A program made the translations under genes and the position numbers. A DNA stretch of 48,962 nucleotides, from NCBI GenBank assembly GCA_964384945.1, contig CAYLMK010000034.1:1-48962 (forward strand). The letters are read 5' to 3'. The DNA comes from S015-6 sp964384945 (GTDB lineage: Bacteria > Desulfobacterota > DSWW01). This document shows positions 16,516 through 24,893 of this stretch, piece after piece (position 1 is the first letter of the stretch; every line of letters starts with the position of its first letter). The notes beneath the pieces were generated by a model, which was given only the letters and a program-made list of their open reading frames with translations, was not told the DNA's origin and made no database searches.

Positions 16516-17038
16516 GGAGCTCTCGGCTCAACTGAAACACTATCGTTTGTTGCGGGGGCTGTCGCTCGCACAGGCGGCCCGCCGAGCAGACACCTCCGCA
16601 GCCACCCTCTGCCGGTACGAAAACGGGTGGCAGCGGTTCGAGTTGTACACCCTGCGGAAGCTTGCAGGGGCCCTGGGCTGCAGATTGAAGGTGGAACTGG
16701 TGCCGATCGAATCGGATGGACACGACGCGGGGCGTCGATCCGCCTTTCGAAGACTCGGACGGCTATTCTGGGACCGCAGATTGCGAAAGAGGGATCTCGA
16801 GGATTATCCTCTCTGGGTGATCGAGCGTGTCCTCGAATACGGCGCGCTCCAGGATGTCAGATGCCTGGTCGAGATGATGGGCAAGGAGAGGTTCCTGCAA
16901 AGGGTCGCGCTCATACGCTTCACGTCGCCCAGGACACAGAACTTCTGGCTGGAGATGTTGAAAAGGGAAGGTCTTCATGCAGGACAGGGTGCTCCCGAGA
17001 GGGAGCAAGGAGCTTCTGGCCGGGCTGGCGCGCCTTAA
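16514..17038 (+). CDS. XRE-type antitoxin of an AbiE-like toxin-antitoxin pair
   Basis: The 174-residue product starts with a Cro/C1-type helix-turn-helix (about residues 5-60; LSLAQAARRADTSAATLCRY). A second conserved segment covers about residues 90-155 (DLEDYPLWVIERVLEYG...) and resembles the short domain found in proteins encoded next to AbiEii toxins. The ATG lies inside the palindromic operator; the frame continues 46 codons upstream but that stretch covers the flavin reductase remnant. Its last 62 bases overlap the toxin gene. The likely role is to repress its own promoter and neutralise the toxin. The domain name is from memory and uncertain; the HTH is clear. Confidence 0.75.
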   Translation: MELSAQLKHYRLLRGLSLAQAARRADTSAATLCRYENGWQRFELYTLRKLAGALGCRLKVELVPIESDGHDAGRRSAFRRLGRLFWDRRLRKRDLEDYPLWVIERVLEYGALQDVRCLVEMMGKERFLQRVALIRFTSPRTQNFWLEMLKREGLHAGQGAPEREQGASGRAGAP

Positions 17039-17609
17039 GAGCCCATTCTTGCGGGGCTGGGTCCTGGCCGGCGGAACGGGTCTGGCCTTGTGGCTCGGCC
17101 ATCGATTGTCGGATGACTTCGATTTCTTTCGCAACGAGGGAATGGATCTGCCCGGCCTGCACGGGGTATTCAGGAGGATGGGGGCCTACGAGACCCTTCA
17201 GGAAGCGGAGAACACGATCACCCTGCTCGCCTCGGGGACCAAGATCTCGTTTTTCCAGATCCCCGATCCGTTCCTTTTCGAGCCGAGACCGTACCGCTTC
17301 TTCTCCCTCGCCGACATACGAGACATCGCGCTGATGAAGCTCATCGCCATCTCCGCGAGGGGCAGCCGGAAGGATTTCGTGGATCTTTACAGCATACTTC
17401 GCAGCGACATTCTGCTGCACGATTGCTTCCGCCTGCTCCCGAAAAAGTACGGCCCGGGGCGTGCAAACGCATATCACATCCTGAAGAGCCTGACCTATTT
17501 CGAGGACGCCGAAAAGGAGCCCCTGCCCAGAATGCTGGTGCCTTTCGACTGGGCGGAATGCAAGGCCTTCTTCGCACGGGAGGCCCATGCGATCGTCCTG
17601 CCCCCCTGA
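16977..17609 (+). CDS. AbiEii/AbiGii-type nucleotidyltransferase toxin
   Basis: The 210-residue protein has the minimal nucleotidyltransferase core near its N-terminus: LAGGTGLALWLGHRLSDDFDFF, which holds the GG motif and the metal-binding aspartates. The characteristic downstream segment LMKLIAISARGSRKDFVDLYSIL follows. AbiEii-family toxins transfer nucleotides to cellular targets such as tRNA and cause growth arrest or phage resistance when not restrained. AGGGAAGG precedes the ATG by about 6 bases. The gene overlaps the antitoxin by 62 bases, so the two are translationally coupled. The exact substrate is unknown. Confidence 0.85.
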   Translation: MQDRVLPRGSKELLAGLARLKSPFLRGWVLAGGTGLALWLGHRLSDDFDFFRNEGMDLPGLHGVFRRMGAYETLQEAENTITLLASGTKISFFQIPDPFLFEPRPYRFFSLADIRDIALMKLIAISARGSRKDFVDLYSILRSDILLHDCFRLLPKKYGPGRANAYHILKSLTYFEDAEKEPLPRMLVPFDWAECKAFFAREAHAIVLPP

Positions 17610-17808
17610 TGCAAAACCCCAAGCCGCCCTCTCTCGGGCAGGAGGTGACGGCCGTTGACGAGCAAGCCGTCAGGGGACTGGTGCTGGTAGCGTGTGCCGA
17701 GGCCTTCGGTGCAGGACCGGCCGTAAACTTCAGCGTCTCCATGACGCCTTTCTTACGGCCAGTGGGGGGGGCCGGATTCATGGCGGGTTGGGAAGGCAGC
17801 GCGGCCAT
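17610..17808. other. Convergent spacer with no recognised feature
   Basis: About 200 bases between the toxin and the convergent methyltransferase gene. Short open frames exist on both strands, but none has a ribosome binding site or resembles a family I know. No U-tailed hairpin was seen. Confidence 0.4.
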
Positions 17809-18510
17809 CTATGAATCTCGCCGCAAGAGGGTAATCCGGATCTGCGGGCTTGCATCCGGGAGGTGGACGACCCGGAACCGCTCCTCGCGCTCGAACCCCG
17901 CGCGCCCGCACATCTCCAGGAAGGGCCGCATCTGCGGCCGCCCCTGGTCGGAGAGTACGACGAGCCCCCCGGGCCTCGTGTACTCCGCCAGGACGGAGAG
18001 CAGCGGAGCGAAGCTCTTCTCGAAGTAGACGATCTCGGAGCCCACGACCAGATCGAAGTCGCCGGCCAGGTCCGGGTCGTACCAGTCGAGCCGGCGGGTC
18101 TCCAGGGCGCGGCACCCGTTCATCGCGGCGTTGTGGCCCGCCATGGCAAGGGCGAGCGGATCGTAATCGGTGCAGACCACGCGGGCGCCCGCCCGCTCCA
18201 GGGCGATGCCGGGAGCCGCGGTGCCGCATCCCAGTTCGAGCACGCGCCTTCCGGCCGGCCGCTGCTCCAGTGCGAGGTACTCGGCCAGGGCGAAGGCGGC
18301 CGGCCAGGTGATCATCCACACGGGCGCGTCGCCGTGAAGGCTCACCGCCTCGGGGTAGACCCGACGGACCATGTCGTCCACGCGGTCCACCTGGGCGACG
18401 CGGAGATCCGTCTCCCCGATGCGGTGCCTTCGGACCACGAATCCGAAGAGGCGCTCGATCCGCTTCAGGTCCCAGGGAGGGGCGGCTCCGCGTGAGGGCC
18501 TGCCGCTCAT
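17809..18510 (-). CDS. Class I SAM-dependent methyltransferase (METTL21-like)
   Basis: The 233-residue protein has the SAM-binding motif I (VLELGCGTAAPGIALERAGARVVCTDYD), beginning near residue 90, and a motif-IV-like segment (DFDLVVGSEIVYFEKSFAPLL). An N-terminal stretch ends in MITWPAAFALAEYL, the Trp-Pro/Ala pattern typical of protein lysine methyltransferases of the METTL21/nicotinamide-N-methyltransferase-like group. The substrate is unknown. Its ATG overlaps the stop codon of the nicotinamidase gene (ATGA), so the two are translationally coupled. That might hint at nicotinamide or NAD metabolism, but only through context. Confidence 0.85.
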   Translation of the reverse strand: MSGRPSRGAAPPWDLKRIERLFGFVVRRHRIGETDLRVAQVDRVDDMVRRVYPEAVSLHGDAPVWMITWPAAFALAEYLALEQRPAGRRVLELGCGTAAPGIALERAGARVVCTDYDPLALAMAGHNAAMNGCRALETRRLDWYDPDLAGDFDLVVGSEIVYFEKSFAPLLSVLAEYTRPGGLVVLSDQGRPQMRPFLEMCGRAGFEREERFRVVHLPDASPQIRITLLRRDS

Positions 18511-19142
18511 GCCTTGAGCTCATCGCTGCGAAGGATCCGCACGCCCCGGCCCCTCATCTCCTCGAGAGCCCTTGTCAGATTTCCGGGGGGAACGTCCACG
18601 GCGCGGCACGCATCCTCCAGCAGGACTGCCTCGAAGCCTGCGGCACGCCCATCGAGCGCCGTGGCGCGCACGCAAACGTCGGTGGCGAGCCCGGTGACGA
18701 AGATCCTCCGCACGCCCAGCTCCCGCAGCAGCCCGGCCAGACCGGTCGTCCTCCGGCGGTCGTTCTCGGCAAAGGCGGAATAGGAATCCACCTCCGGGTC
18801 CGTCCCCTTCCTCAGCACGAAGCGAACCGCGGTCAGATCCAGTTCCGGATGGAAATCCGCGCCGGGCGTACCCTGCACGCAGTGGTCCGGCCAGAGCACC
18901 TGCCTTGTTCCCCGGGTCTCGAGAACCTCGAAGGGCTTCCCTCCCGGGTGGCTCCCTGCGAACGATATGTGCCCTGCGGGATGCCAATCCTGGGTAGCCA
19001 CAACGATCGGGAAGAGCCGCAGGATCGCGTTGATCACGGGAACCACCTCGTCCCCCTTCGGCACGACCAAGGCGCCGCCGGGACAGAAATCGTTCTGAAC
19101 ATCCACCGCCAGCAGGGCATCCTCTTCGCGAATCCGTTCCAT
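18507..19142 (-). CDS. pncA: Nicotinamidase (isochorismatase-like hydrolase)
   Basis: The 211-residue product has the nicotinamidase catalytic triad: Asp in LLAVDVQNDFCPGGAL, Lys in VLRKGTDPE, and Cys in TGLATDVCVRATA. Metal-ligand residues lie in ATQDWHPAGHISFA. PncA converts nicotinamide to nicotinate for NAD salvage in the cytoplasm. Length is typical. It is the first gene of a two-gene unit with the methyltransferase that overlaps its end by 4 bases. Confidence 0.93.
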   Translation of the reverse strand: MERIREEDALLAVDVQNDFCPGGALVVPKGDEVVPVINAILRLFPIVVATQDWHPAGHISFAGSHPGGKPFEVLETRGTRQVLWPDHCVQGTPGADFHPELDLTAVRFVLRKGTDPEVDSYSAFAENDRRRTTGLAGLLRELGVRRIFVTGLATDVCVRATALDGRAAGFEAVLLEDACRAVDVPPGNLTRALEEMRGRGVRILRSDELKA

Positions 19143-19575
19143 GACCGCCTCCCGGTTTTCGGTCTGTTGCAGCCCCGCCCATCCCGACCAGGGCCTCCTC
19201 GACGCGCCGGAGCCGCATGCAAAACGGCATCACCTGCCGCGGCTGAGCCGCGGGCGAAGCGGCGAGGTTGCTCGCCGTGACGACCGTCGGATCAAGCCGC
19301 CTGAGGACGGTGCTCTGCGCCGGCCTCAGGCGGATGCTCCAGCCGCGGCAGACGGCACGGCGCGAAGCGTCCGTGCCATCATCGATTATGCCGCCCGCCC
19401 CGTCCGAGGTCCACCGGGGGCGGTAGAGGGCCTGCCCTGAACCCCCCGGAGCGAGACGTGTTGCGGTATCGTGACCGATCATGATAGGTTTTTGTTTTAT
19501 GCCTTTCAGAAGCCGCGAATCGGCGGAGGTTGTCTCGCGCCCTCCTGCCGGAACGCAGCAAGGGAGCACTGCACC
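19143..19575. other. Divergent spacer, 433 bases, no confirmed gene
   Basis: This spacer separates pncA from the radical SAM gene. It holds a 7-base GC hairpin (CCGCGGC-TGA-GCCGCGG, 19237-19253) without a U run and a locally AT-rich stretch near 19480-19500. Open frames cross it on both strands, but none resembles a known family. It probably contains promoters for both flanking genes, though no convincing -35/-10 pair was found. Confidence 0.4.
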
Positions 19576-20937
19576 GTGCGGATACTGCTTGTGTGCTCGG
19601 CGGCGCCCATTGGCCGGATCGGAACCGCCTGGACCTCGGCCATCCCCCTGACGCTCCCCTATCTGGCCGGATTCGTGCCGGAAGACGTCCAGGTGGAAAT
19701 CCGCTACCTGGGGCACAACAGCATCGAAGCCGACTTCGACGTCGATTACGACCTCGTGGCGATCAGTTCCCTGACCACGTACGCGAAGACCGCATTTGAG
19801 GTGGCAGACCGCTTCCGGGAACGGGGGAAAAAGGTAGTCATCGGAGGCATCCACGCCACGATCATGCCGGAAAAGGCGATCGAACACGCCGACTCGGTCG
19901 CCATCGGGGAGGGGGAACATCTCTGGCCCCGGATCATCCAGGATGCCCGAAGGGGCGAACTCAGGGAGTTTTACAAGGCCGAGGGGCTTGCCGACCTCAA
20001 GGGAATCCCCACCCCGCGCTACGACCTTCTCGATCTGGGCAGGAATGCAGGCCGAACCTACTACCCTGTGATGACCTCCAAGGGATGCCCGAACCGGTGC
20101 GAGTTCTGTTTCATCCCGGAGCTTTTCGGAGGCAGGGTGAGGTGCCGGCCGGTAGAGGATGTCATGCGGGACATCCGGGTCATCGTCGAAAAGGTGGGGG
20201 CGAGGAAGGTTCTTTTCGTGGACGACAACATCATTGCCAACCGGGGGCACGCAAAAGAGCTGTTCCGGGAAATGATCCCCCTCGGCGTGCGGTGGGGCGG
20301 AGAGTGCACCCTGGACATAGCGGATGACAAGGAACTCCTGGACCTCGCGTTCCGGAGCGGATGCAGGGAATTGAGCGTGGGGCTGGAGAGCACCAACCCG
20401 GAGAGCCTGCGCGAGGCAGGAAAGAGGTGCAACCGGGTGGAGCGGTACCCGGTCCAGATCCGCGAAATCCAGAAGAAGGGAATCGTCCTGGTTGCCAACG
20501 TGATGTTCGGGTTCGACCACGACACGAGAGATACCCTCCTGGAGACGGGGAAGTTCCTGACCCGATGCAAGCTCCAGTTTGTCGCCCCCTTCATCCTGAG
20601 GCCCATCATCGGGACCCGGTTCTACAAGAGGATGGAACAGGAGGGAAGGCTCTTGCCGGAATCCCGGCGCGAGGATACGCGGACCGATGTGGTCGCCTTT
20701 GTTCCCAAGAGAATGGCTCCGGCGGAGCTTGAAGGGCTCTTCCAGGGCGTGACCCGCAGCTTCTACTCCCTGCCCTCCCTGTTTCGGCGCCTGTTCCTTC
20801 CTCCGTCCCATCTCCGGCCGAACGTTCTCTTCCTGAACTTGATCGCAAATCTTCGGCTCATCCAGTGGCCGAGGCTCAAGCGGATCCCCTTGCTCGGCAA
20901 GGGGCTGCGTAGACTGGGAAGGAAGCTCCAGACGTGA
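19576..20937 (+). CDS. B12-binding-domain radical SAM protein
   Basis: The start is a GTG at 19576 with AAGGGAG 9 bases upstream; the frame is open for 35 codons before it. The 453-residue product opens with a Rossmann-like cobalamin-binding domain (RILLVCSAAP to about residue 135, with VVIGGIHATIMPE). The radical SAM core follows, with CxxxCxxC in SKGCPNRCEFC near residue 170 and ELSVGLES later. The C-terminus has basic and hydrophobic segments. Relatives (the BchE/HpnJ-like class) methylate or rearrange lipids, cofactors and natural products. The substrate here is not predictable; no partner gene is adjacent. Confidence 0.88.
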   Translation: MRILLVCSAAPIGRIGTAWTSAIPLTLPYLAGFVPEDVQVEIRYLGHNSIEADFDVDYDLVAISSLTTYAKTAFEVADRFRERGKKVVIGGIHATIMPEKAIEHADSVAIGEGEHLWPRIIQDARRGELREFYKAEGLADLKGIPTPRYDLLDLGRNAGRTYYPVMTSKGCPNRCEFCFIPELFGGRVRCRPVEDVMRDIRVIVEKVGARKVLFVDDNIIANRGHAKELFREMIPLGVRWGGECTLDIADDKELLDLAFRSGCRELSVGLESTNPESLREAGKRCNRVERYPVQIREIQKKGIVLVANVMFGFDHDTRDTLLETGKFLTRCKLQFVAPFILRPIIGTRFYKRMEQEGRLLPESRREDTRTDVVAFVPKRMAPAELEGLFQGVTRSFYSLPSLFRRLFLPPSHLRPNVLFLNLIANLRLIQWPRLKRIPLLGKGLRRLGRKLQT

Positions 20938-21030
20938 GCGAGCGCTCCTGAGATTTCCCCCTTCCCAGGATCGCTGCTTGCTTCCGGACGGTTCCGAAGA
21001 ACATCTCGCGCGGGGGAGGGTTGAGGACAC

Positions 21031-21774
21031 GTGAACGCAGCGGAGTCGGCATCGATCATCCTGGTCGAGCCCAGTCTTGCCCACAATGTCGGCGCCGTGG
21101 CCCGGGCCATGAAGAACATGGGCTTCCGGGAGCTCCGGCTCGTCTGCCCGGCCGGCACATCCAGACACCTTTCCGACCCGGCCCGCAGGATGTCTTGCGG
21201 CGCTGAGGAGATCCTCGAGCGGGCGCGGGTCCTGCCCACCCTGGGCCAGGCCCTGGCCGACATCCAGGTCGTTGCGGGATGCACGGCCAGGCAGGGCAAG
21301 GGTCGCCGTCCTGTACTCGACCCGCGAGGCCTGCGGGAGCTTGCGTCGGGATGGGATCCGGAAACGCGCCTCGGGATCGTCTTCGGGCGGGAAGACCGCG
21401 GGCTGCGCAACGCGGAACTGGATCTCTGCAACCTCGTGGTCACAGTGCCCACGGCCCCGGAACACACTTCGCTGAACATCGCCCAGGCCGTGCTTCTTCT
21501 CTGTTACGAACTCAGAGGCGGCGCCGCGGCGAAATCCTCACGCCCGGCCGCGCCCGTCACATCCGAAGAACTGGAGCAACTCTACCGGCACGCCCGGGAG
21601 GTCCTGCTCCGCATCGGCTTCCTCGATCCCTCGAGCCCGGACCGCATCCTGCGCGTTCTGCGCAGGTTGCTCGGCCGCGCAGGTCCGGACGCCCGGGAGG
21701 TTGCCATCCTCCGGGGGATCCTCCGCCAGATGGACTGGTACGCGGGAAAGGGGAAAGACGAAGGGGGATCGTAA
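21031..21774 (+). CDS. TrmJ-like RNA 2'-O-methyltransferase (SPOUT family)
   Basis: The 247-residue product has the TrmJ/TrmH SPOUT pattern. Motif 1 is ILVEPSLAHNVGAVARAMKNMG, the SAM-knot motif 2 is LGIVFGREDRGLRNAELDLCN, and motif 3 is VTVPTAPEHTSLNIAQAVLLLCYEL. TrmJ methylates the ribose of tRNA position 32. The extended C-terminal helices are shared with TrmJ. It starts at GTG with GGAGGG 10 bases upstream. No operon partner is evident. Confidence 0.9.
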   Translation: MNAAESASIILVEPSLAHNVGAVARAMKNMGFRELRLVCPAGTSRHLSDPARRMSCGAEEILERARVLPTLGQALADIQVVAGCTARQGKGRRPVLDPRGLRELASGWDPETRLGIVFGREDRGLRNAELDLCNLVVTVPTAPEHTSLNIAQAVLLLCYELRGGAAAKSSRPAAPVTSEELEQLYRHAREVLLRIGFLDPSSPDRILRVLRRLLGRAGPDAREVAILRGILRQMDWYAGKGKDEGGS

Positions 21775-21848
21775 GCCCCAAGACCCTGATGCCTCAAAAC
21801 CGAAACCTTATACCTTCGGGAGCACCAAGGCCCAAGCTGCAAGGCAGG

Positions 21849-21888
21849 AGGCCCCACCGCCGCCCTCGTGCGCCTGCCCGTGCCCGGA
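21849..21888. repeat. Dispersed GC-rich spacer repeat, copy 1
   Basis: The core AGGCCCCACCGCCGCCCTCG followed by TGCGCCTGCCCGTGCCCGG recurs, with 12 extra bases in the middle, at 23895-23945. Both copies are in intergenic spacers downstream of gene ends, and GCCTG follows both cores. They look like a small dispersed element. Confidence 0.45.
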
Positions 21889-22021
21889 GGGAGCCTGCCG
21901 CCGTGTCGGCCGGAAGGATCCCGGTCCGAGGACCTGCCTCCCCGGATGCCCGCCCTCGCACCTCTGTGCGTGCCCATAACCGACCGAGGCAGGGAGAAAA
22001 GCCGCAACGTCCCCCCCGGGC

Positions 22022-23188
22022 TCACTGCCCCGCCTGGAGAACTCCGCTCAGGATCACCTCGATGGTCCCCCCCGGATCCGCAGAGGCGCAAAGGAGTCCG
22101 GTGAACGCGGGGTTGGCGATCGTGAGCGTCGCGCCTACGCTGGTCGCGGACTCGGGCGTCATCCGGCCGGAGCAGTCGGCCGTCGTCATCTGGCATACAA
22201 GAGAGCCCAAGCTGACACGGCCGGAGGCCGTACCGGTGAGCGTGTAGAAATCGTCCAGGGCGTTCTCCCGGTCGACCTCGACCACGATCTGCACCGTTGC
22301 GCTTGGGGGAACGCTCAGGGAAACCGTTCGGGTCACGGGAACTTCATCCGCCGCAGGCACGTCCACCGTCGTTTCGGGAAAGGAAAGGCCCTCCAGGATC
22401 CCTCCGAACATCGTGTCGGTCACCTCTTCCACCGTGAACAGGTAGGGTCCGCCCTGCAGGGCGTCCAGGGCCGACTCGCTCGCCACGATCAGCACAGTGT
22501 CCGCGTCGGTGCCGGATTCATTCTCCACCGTAAGGGTAGCCGTGTACGTCCCCTCCATGTCCGCGACGAAGCTCGCCTCTGCATCCGCGCCCAGATCGGT
22601 CTGGCCCCCGCCGGGGTCCGTGAGGCTCCATCCAAAGGAAAGGCCGTCCGAGGTGCACCCCGCCTGCGGGTTCAGGCTCCCGCCGCCGTCCAGGCTGACG
22701 GTTTCGCCGAAAGGCACCTGTTGGTCGTCGCCCGCCTCCGCCAAGGGATCGGAAAGAGCGGTGACCGTCAGGCTGTCCGTACCGGAGAGCCCGCCTTCGT
22801 CCTTCACGGTGAGCTGCACAACATAGGATCCCGGTTCGTCCGGCTGAATCGATGCCTGCGACTGGGTTGCGTTCTGAAGGGCGGCCGCGCTTCCTTCCGG
22901 ACGCTGGGTGAGGGCCCACTGGTAGGTCAGGGAATCCCCGTCCGGGTCCGAACTCCCCCTTCCATCCAGGTTCACGGTCTCCCGGTTGCACGCCGCGGTC
23001 GACAGCTTGTCCGCAAGGGCGTCGGCCACAGGGGCACGGTTGACATCCTCGTCTTCGTCTTCCCCGAAAAGCGTGAAATCGCCGCAGCCCATCCCGATGG
23101 CCACAACCAGAAGTCCGCCTCCGAGAAGGAGAGCCGTCCCCCAAGGCAATCGCATTCGTGGAGGGTCAGGAAAGGTGCAGGGACGCAT
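22022..23188 (-). CDS. PKD-domain lipoprotein
   Basis: The ATG at 23188 is preferred because GGAGG lies 8 bases upstream; an ATG 9 codons earlier has no clear ribosome binding site. The 388-residue product has a hydrophobic segment ending in VVAIGMGCGD, a plausible though not ideal lipobox. An acidic stretch (FGEDEDEDVNRAP) follows. Two PKD-like beta domains come next (SSDPDGDSLTYQWAL...YVVQLTVKD and a second copy ending TYTATLTVEN). The C-terminal part is unrecognised. It should be a surface or periplasmic lipoprotein; PKD domains usually mediate binding. It is convergent with the TrmJ-like gene. Confidence 0.8.
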   Translation of the reverse strand: MRPCTFPDPPRMRLPWGTALLLGGGLLVVAIGMGCGDFTLFGEDEDEDVNRAPVADALADKLSTAACNRETVNLDGRGSSDPDGDSLTYQWALTQRPEGSAAALQNATQSQASIQPDEPGSYVVQLTVKDEGGLSGTDSLTVTALSDPLAEAGDDQQVPFGETVSLDGGGSLNPQAGCTSDGLSFGWSLTDPGGGQTDLGADAEASFVADMEGTYTATLTVENESGTDADTVLIVASESALDALQGGPYLFTVEEVTDTMFGGILEGLSFPETTVDVPAADEVPVTRTVSLSVPPSATVQIVVEVDRENALDDFYTLTGTASGRVSLGSLVCQMTTADCSGRMTPESATSVGATLTIANPAFTGLLCASADPGGTIEVILSGVLQAGQ

Positions 23189-23392
23189 ACGTTCATCCTC
23201 CGGTCTCCGTTTCATTTCCGGCAGGGAAAGACTCTACCAGCAACGGAGCCAAAAACAAAGCCTTTTCCACCGGCCACGTATCCTCCGGAACACAGGGAGC
23301 GGCTTGACGCCGGGTGGGCCGAGAAGCTATGAATGATCTCGTGTCGTATGACTCCACTGTTCCGAATGACCCCTTCCCCGGGAGCGGACCTT

Positions 23393-23866
23393 ATGAGAAA
23401 GAACAGCCAGGTCGGTAAGATCCTCGAGTTCGCCATCGAGAAGGAAGAGGCGGCTCACAAGTTCTATGTCAGGCTCGGCGAGCTCGTCTCCGATGCCTCC
23501 ACCCGGGACACCCTCGATTTCCTGGCCCGGGAGGAGGCGAAGCACAAAGAGTTCCTGGAAAGGTACCTGAGGGGGGAGGTCTCCGAGGGCGCGCTGCGAC
23601 TGAGCCAGGTAGTCGAGTACAAGATCCTCGAGCACCTGGAGGAAGAGCCTGTTCCGTCGGAGTCCCTGTCACCGCAGGAGGCGTTTCTCCTGGCGGCGAA
23701 GCGTGAGCAGTCGGCCCACCTCTTCTACGGCGAGCTGAGCCGACTGCATCCGGCCGGGCCCGTGAAAGAGCTGCTGGCCAGGATGGCCAACGAAGAGCTG
23801 CGCCACAAGGAGAAGGTCGAGTACCTTTACGCGAACACGGCCTTTCCGCAGACCTCGGGAGGATAA
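23393..23866 (+). CDS. Ferritin-like (rubrerythrin-type) di-iron protein
   Basis: The 157-residue protein is a four-helix ferritin-like domain. It has two ExxH-like iron motifs in each half: EKEEAAHKFY and EEAKHKEFLERY, then KREQSAHLFY and ANEELRHKEKVEYLY. No rubredoxin domain follows. Such proteins protect anaerobes against peroxide and handle iron. The start at 23393 is chosen for GGGAG 8 bases upstream; the 20 codons before it do not look coding. The gene stands alone between the PKD lipoprotein and the nuo operon. Confidence 0.88.
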   Translation: MRKNSQVGKILEFAIEKEEAAHKFYVRLGELVSDASTRDTLDFLAREEAKHKEFLERYLRGEVSEGALRLSQVVEYKILEHLEEEPVPSESLSPQEAFLLAAKREQSAHLFYGELSRLHPAGPVKELLARMANEELRHKEKVEYLYANTAFPQTSGG

Positions 23867-23894
23867 AAGCGGTGGGGGTCAGGTGTCCGGCCGA

Positions 23895-23945
23895 AGGCCC
23901 CGCCGCCGCCCTCGCGCCCGCGCTCGTGTGCGTGCCCGTGCCCGG
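23895..23945. repeat. Dispersed GC-rich spacer repeat, copy 2
   Basis: This copy matches the element at 21849-21888 at both ends, with AGGCCCCGCCGCCGCCCTCG and TGTGCGTGCCCGTGCCCGG, plus 12 extra bases between them. It lies in the leader region before nuoA. Confidence 0.45.
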
Positions 23946-23975
23946 GAAAAGCCTGTGGCTTTCCTCGTCAAGGCC

Positions 23976-24004
23976 TTGTTTTCCGGATGCATATGTGGTA
24001 TCTA
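23976..24004 (+). promoter_or_regulatory. Weak candidate promoter for the nuo operon
   Basis: TTGTTT and TATCTA are separated by 17 bases, and TGG precedes the -10 as in extended -10 promoters. Both hexamers match the consensus at only three positions. It is the best candidate in the 165 bases before nuoA, which starts at 24032. Confidence 0.3.
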
Positions 24005-24031
24005 GGGGCCTTCGTTGAACGAGAGAGCGCC

Positions 24032-24391
24032 ATGTTATCGCAGTACATCCCGGTCATCGTGGGCTTCCTCTGGGCCGCTTTTCTCGCCGCCGTGCTGATC
24101 GGCGTTTCCCTTCTTTTCGGCCCCAAACGGCCGAACCCCCAGAAGCGGTCCACGTACGAATGCGGGATCGACCCGATGATCGGGGACGCGAGGGCACGTT
24201 TTTCCGTCAAGTTCTATGTCGTGGCGGTCCTGTTCCTGCTCTTCGACCTCGAGGTGGTGTTCATGTACCCATGGGCCGTCCTTCTCCGGAAACTCGGCCT
24301 CCTCGGGCTGATCGAGATGATGACGTTCCTGCTGGTTCTCGTCGTTGCCTTCGTGTACGTGTGGAAGAAGGGTGCCTTGAATTGGGAATAG
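24032..24391 (+). CDS. nuoA: Complex I subunit NuoA
   Basis: The 119-residue product has the three membrane helices of NuoA and the signature RSTYECGIDPMIGDARARFSV around the first cytoplasmic loop, followed by VLFLLFDLEVVFMYPW. NuoA helps join the membrane and peripheral arms. The internal start at 24032 gives the usual length; the frame is open for 15 more codons upstream. Its last codons overlap the proposed start of nuoB. Confidence 0.93.
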   Translation: MLSQYIPVIVGFLWAAFLAAVLIGVSLLFGPKRPNPQKRSTYECGIDPMIGDARARFSVKFYVVAVLFLLFDLEVVFMYPWAVLLRKLGLLGLIEMMTFLLVLVVAFVYVWKKGALNWE

Positions 24392-24879
24392 AATCCTCCC
24401 GTATCCTGCGCAACAGCCCGTTCGTCAAGCCCGTCGACGCCATCCTGAACTGGTGCCGCGAATACTCCTGCTGGCCCTATGCCTTCGGGACCGCCTGCTG
24501 CGCCATCGAATTCATGGCCGTGGCGGCGAGCCACTACGACATCTCCCGGTTCGGCGCGGAGGTGATCCGCTTCTCTCCCCGGCAGGCGGACCTGCTCGTC
24601 GTCTCCGGCACGATCAGCGAGAAGATGGCGCCGGTCCTCAGGAAGATCTACGACCAGATCTGCGAGCCCAAGTGGGTGATGGCGCACGGTGCCTGCGCCT
24701 GCTCCGGAGGGATCTACGATAACTACTGCACGGTGCAGGGGATCGACACGATCATCCCGGTCGACGTGTACGTGCCCGGGTGTCCGCCCACCCCGGAGGC
24801 CTTCCTGGACGGCTTGATCAAGATCCAGAAGATCATCAAGGGCGAATCCATCCGGGATCCCAAGTACTGCGGGGAATAG
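24382..24879 (+). CDS. nuoB: Complex I subunit NuoB (cluster N2)
   Basis: The 165-residue product is NuoB. It carries the N2-cluster cysteines in GTACCAIEFM, ACACSGGIYDNY and VPGCPPTPEAF. No ATG lies near the expected N-terminus; a TTG at 24382, overlapping the nuoA end by 10 bases and preceded by AAGAAGGG, gives a normal length. A GTG at 24361 is an alternative. NuoB passes electrons from the peripheral arm to quinone. Confidence 0.93.
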   Translation: MGIESSRILRNSPFVKPVDAILNWCREYSCWPYAFGTACCAIEFMAVAASHYDISRFGAEVIRFSPRQADLLVVSGTISEKMAPVLRKIYDQICEPKWVMAHGACACSGGIYDNYCTVQGIDTIIPVDVYVPGCPPTPEAFLDGLIKIQKIIKGESIRDPKYCGE

Positions 24880-24893
24880 GAGCACGCAAAGCC

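Noticed and set aside
17610..17808. Short frames between toxin and methyltransferase as a possible small gene
   Set aside because: No ribosome binding site and no recognisable protein pattern on either strand.
18520..21465. Open frame of 981 codons on the minus strand
   Set aside because: It overlaps pncA out of frame and lies antisense to the radical SAM and TrmJ-like genes; no conserved motifs.
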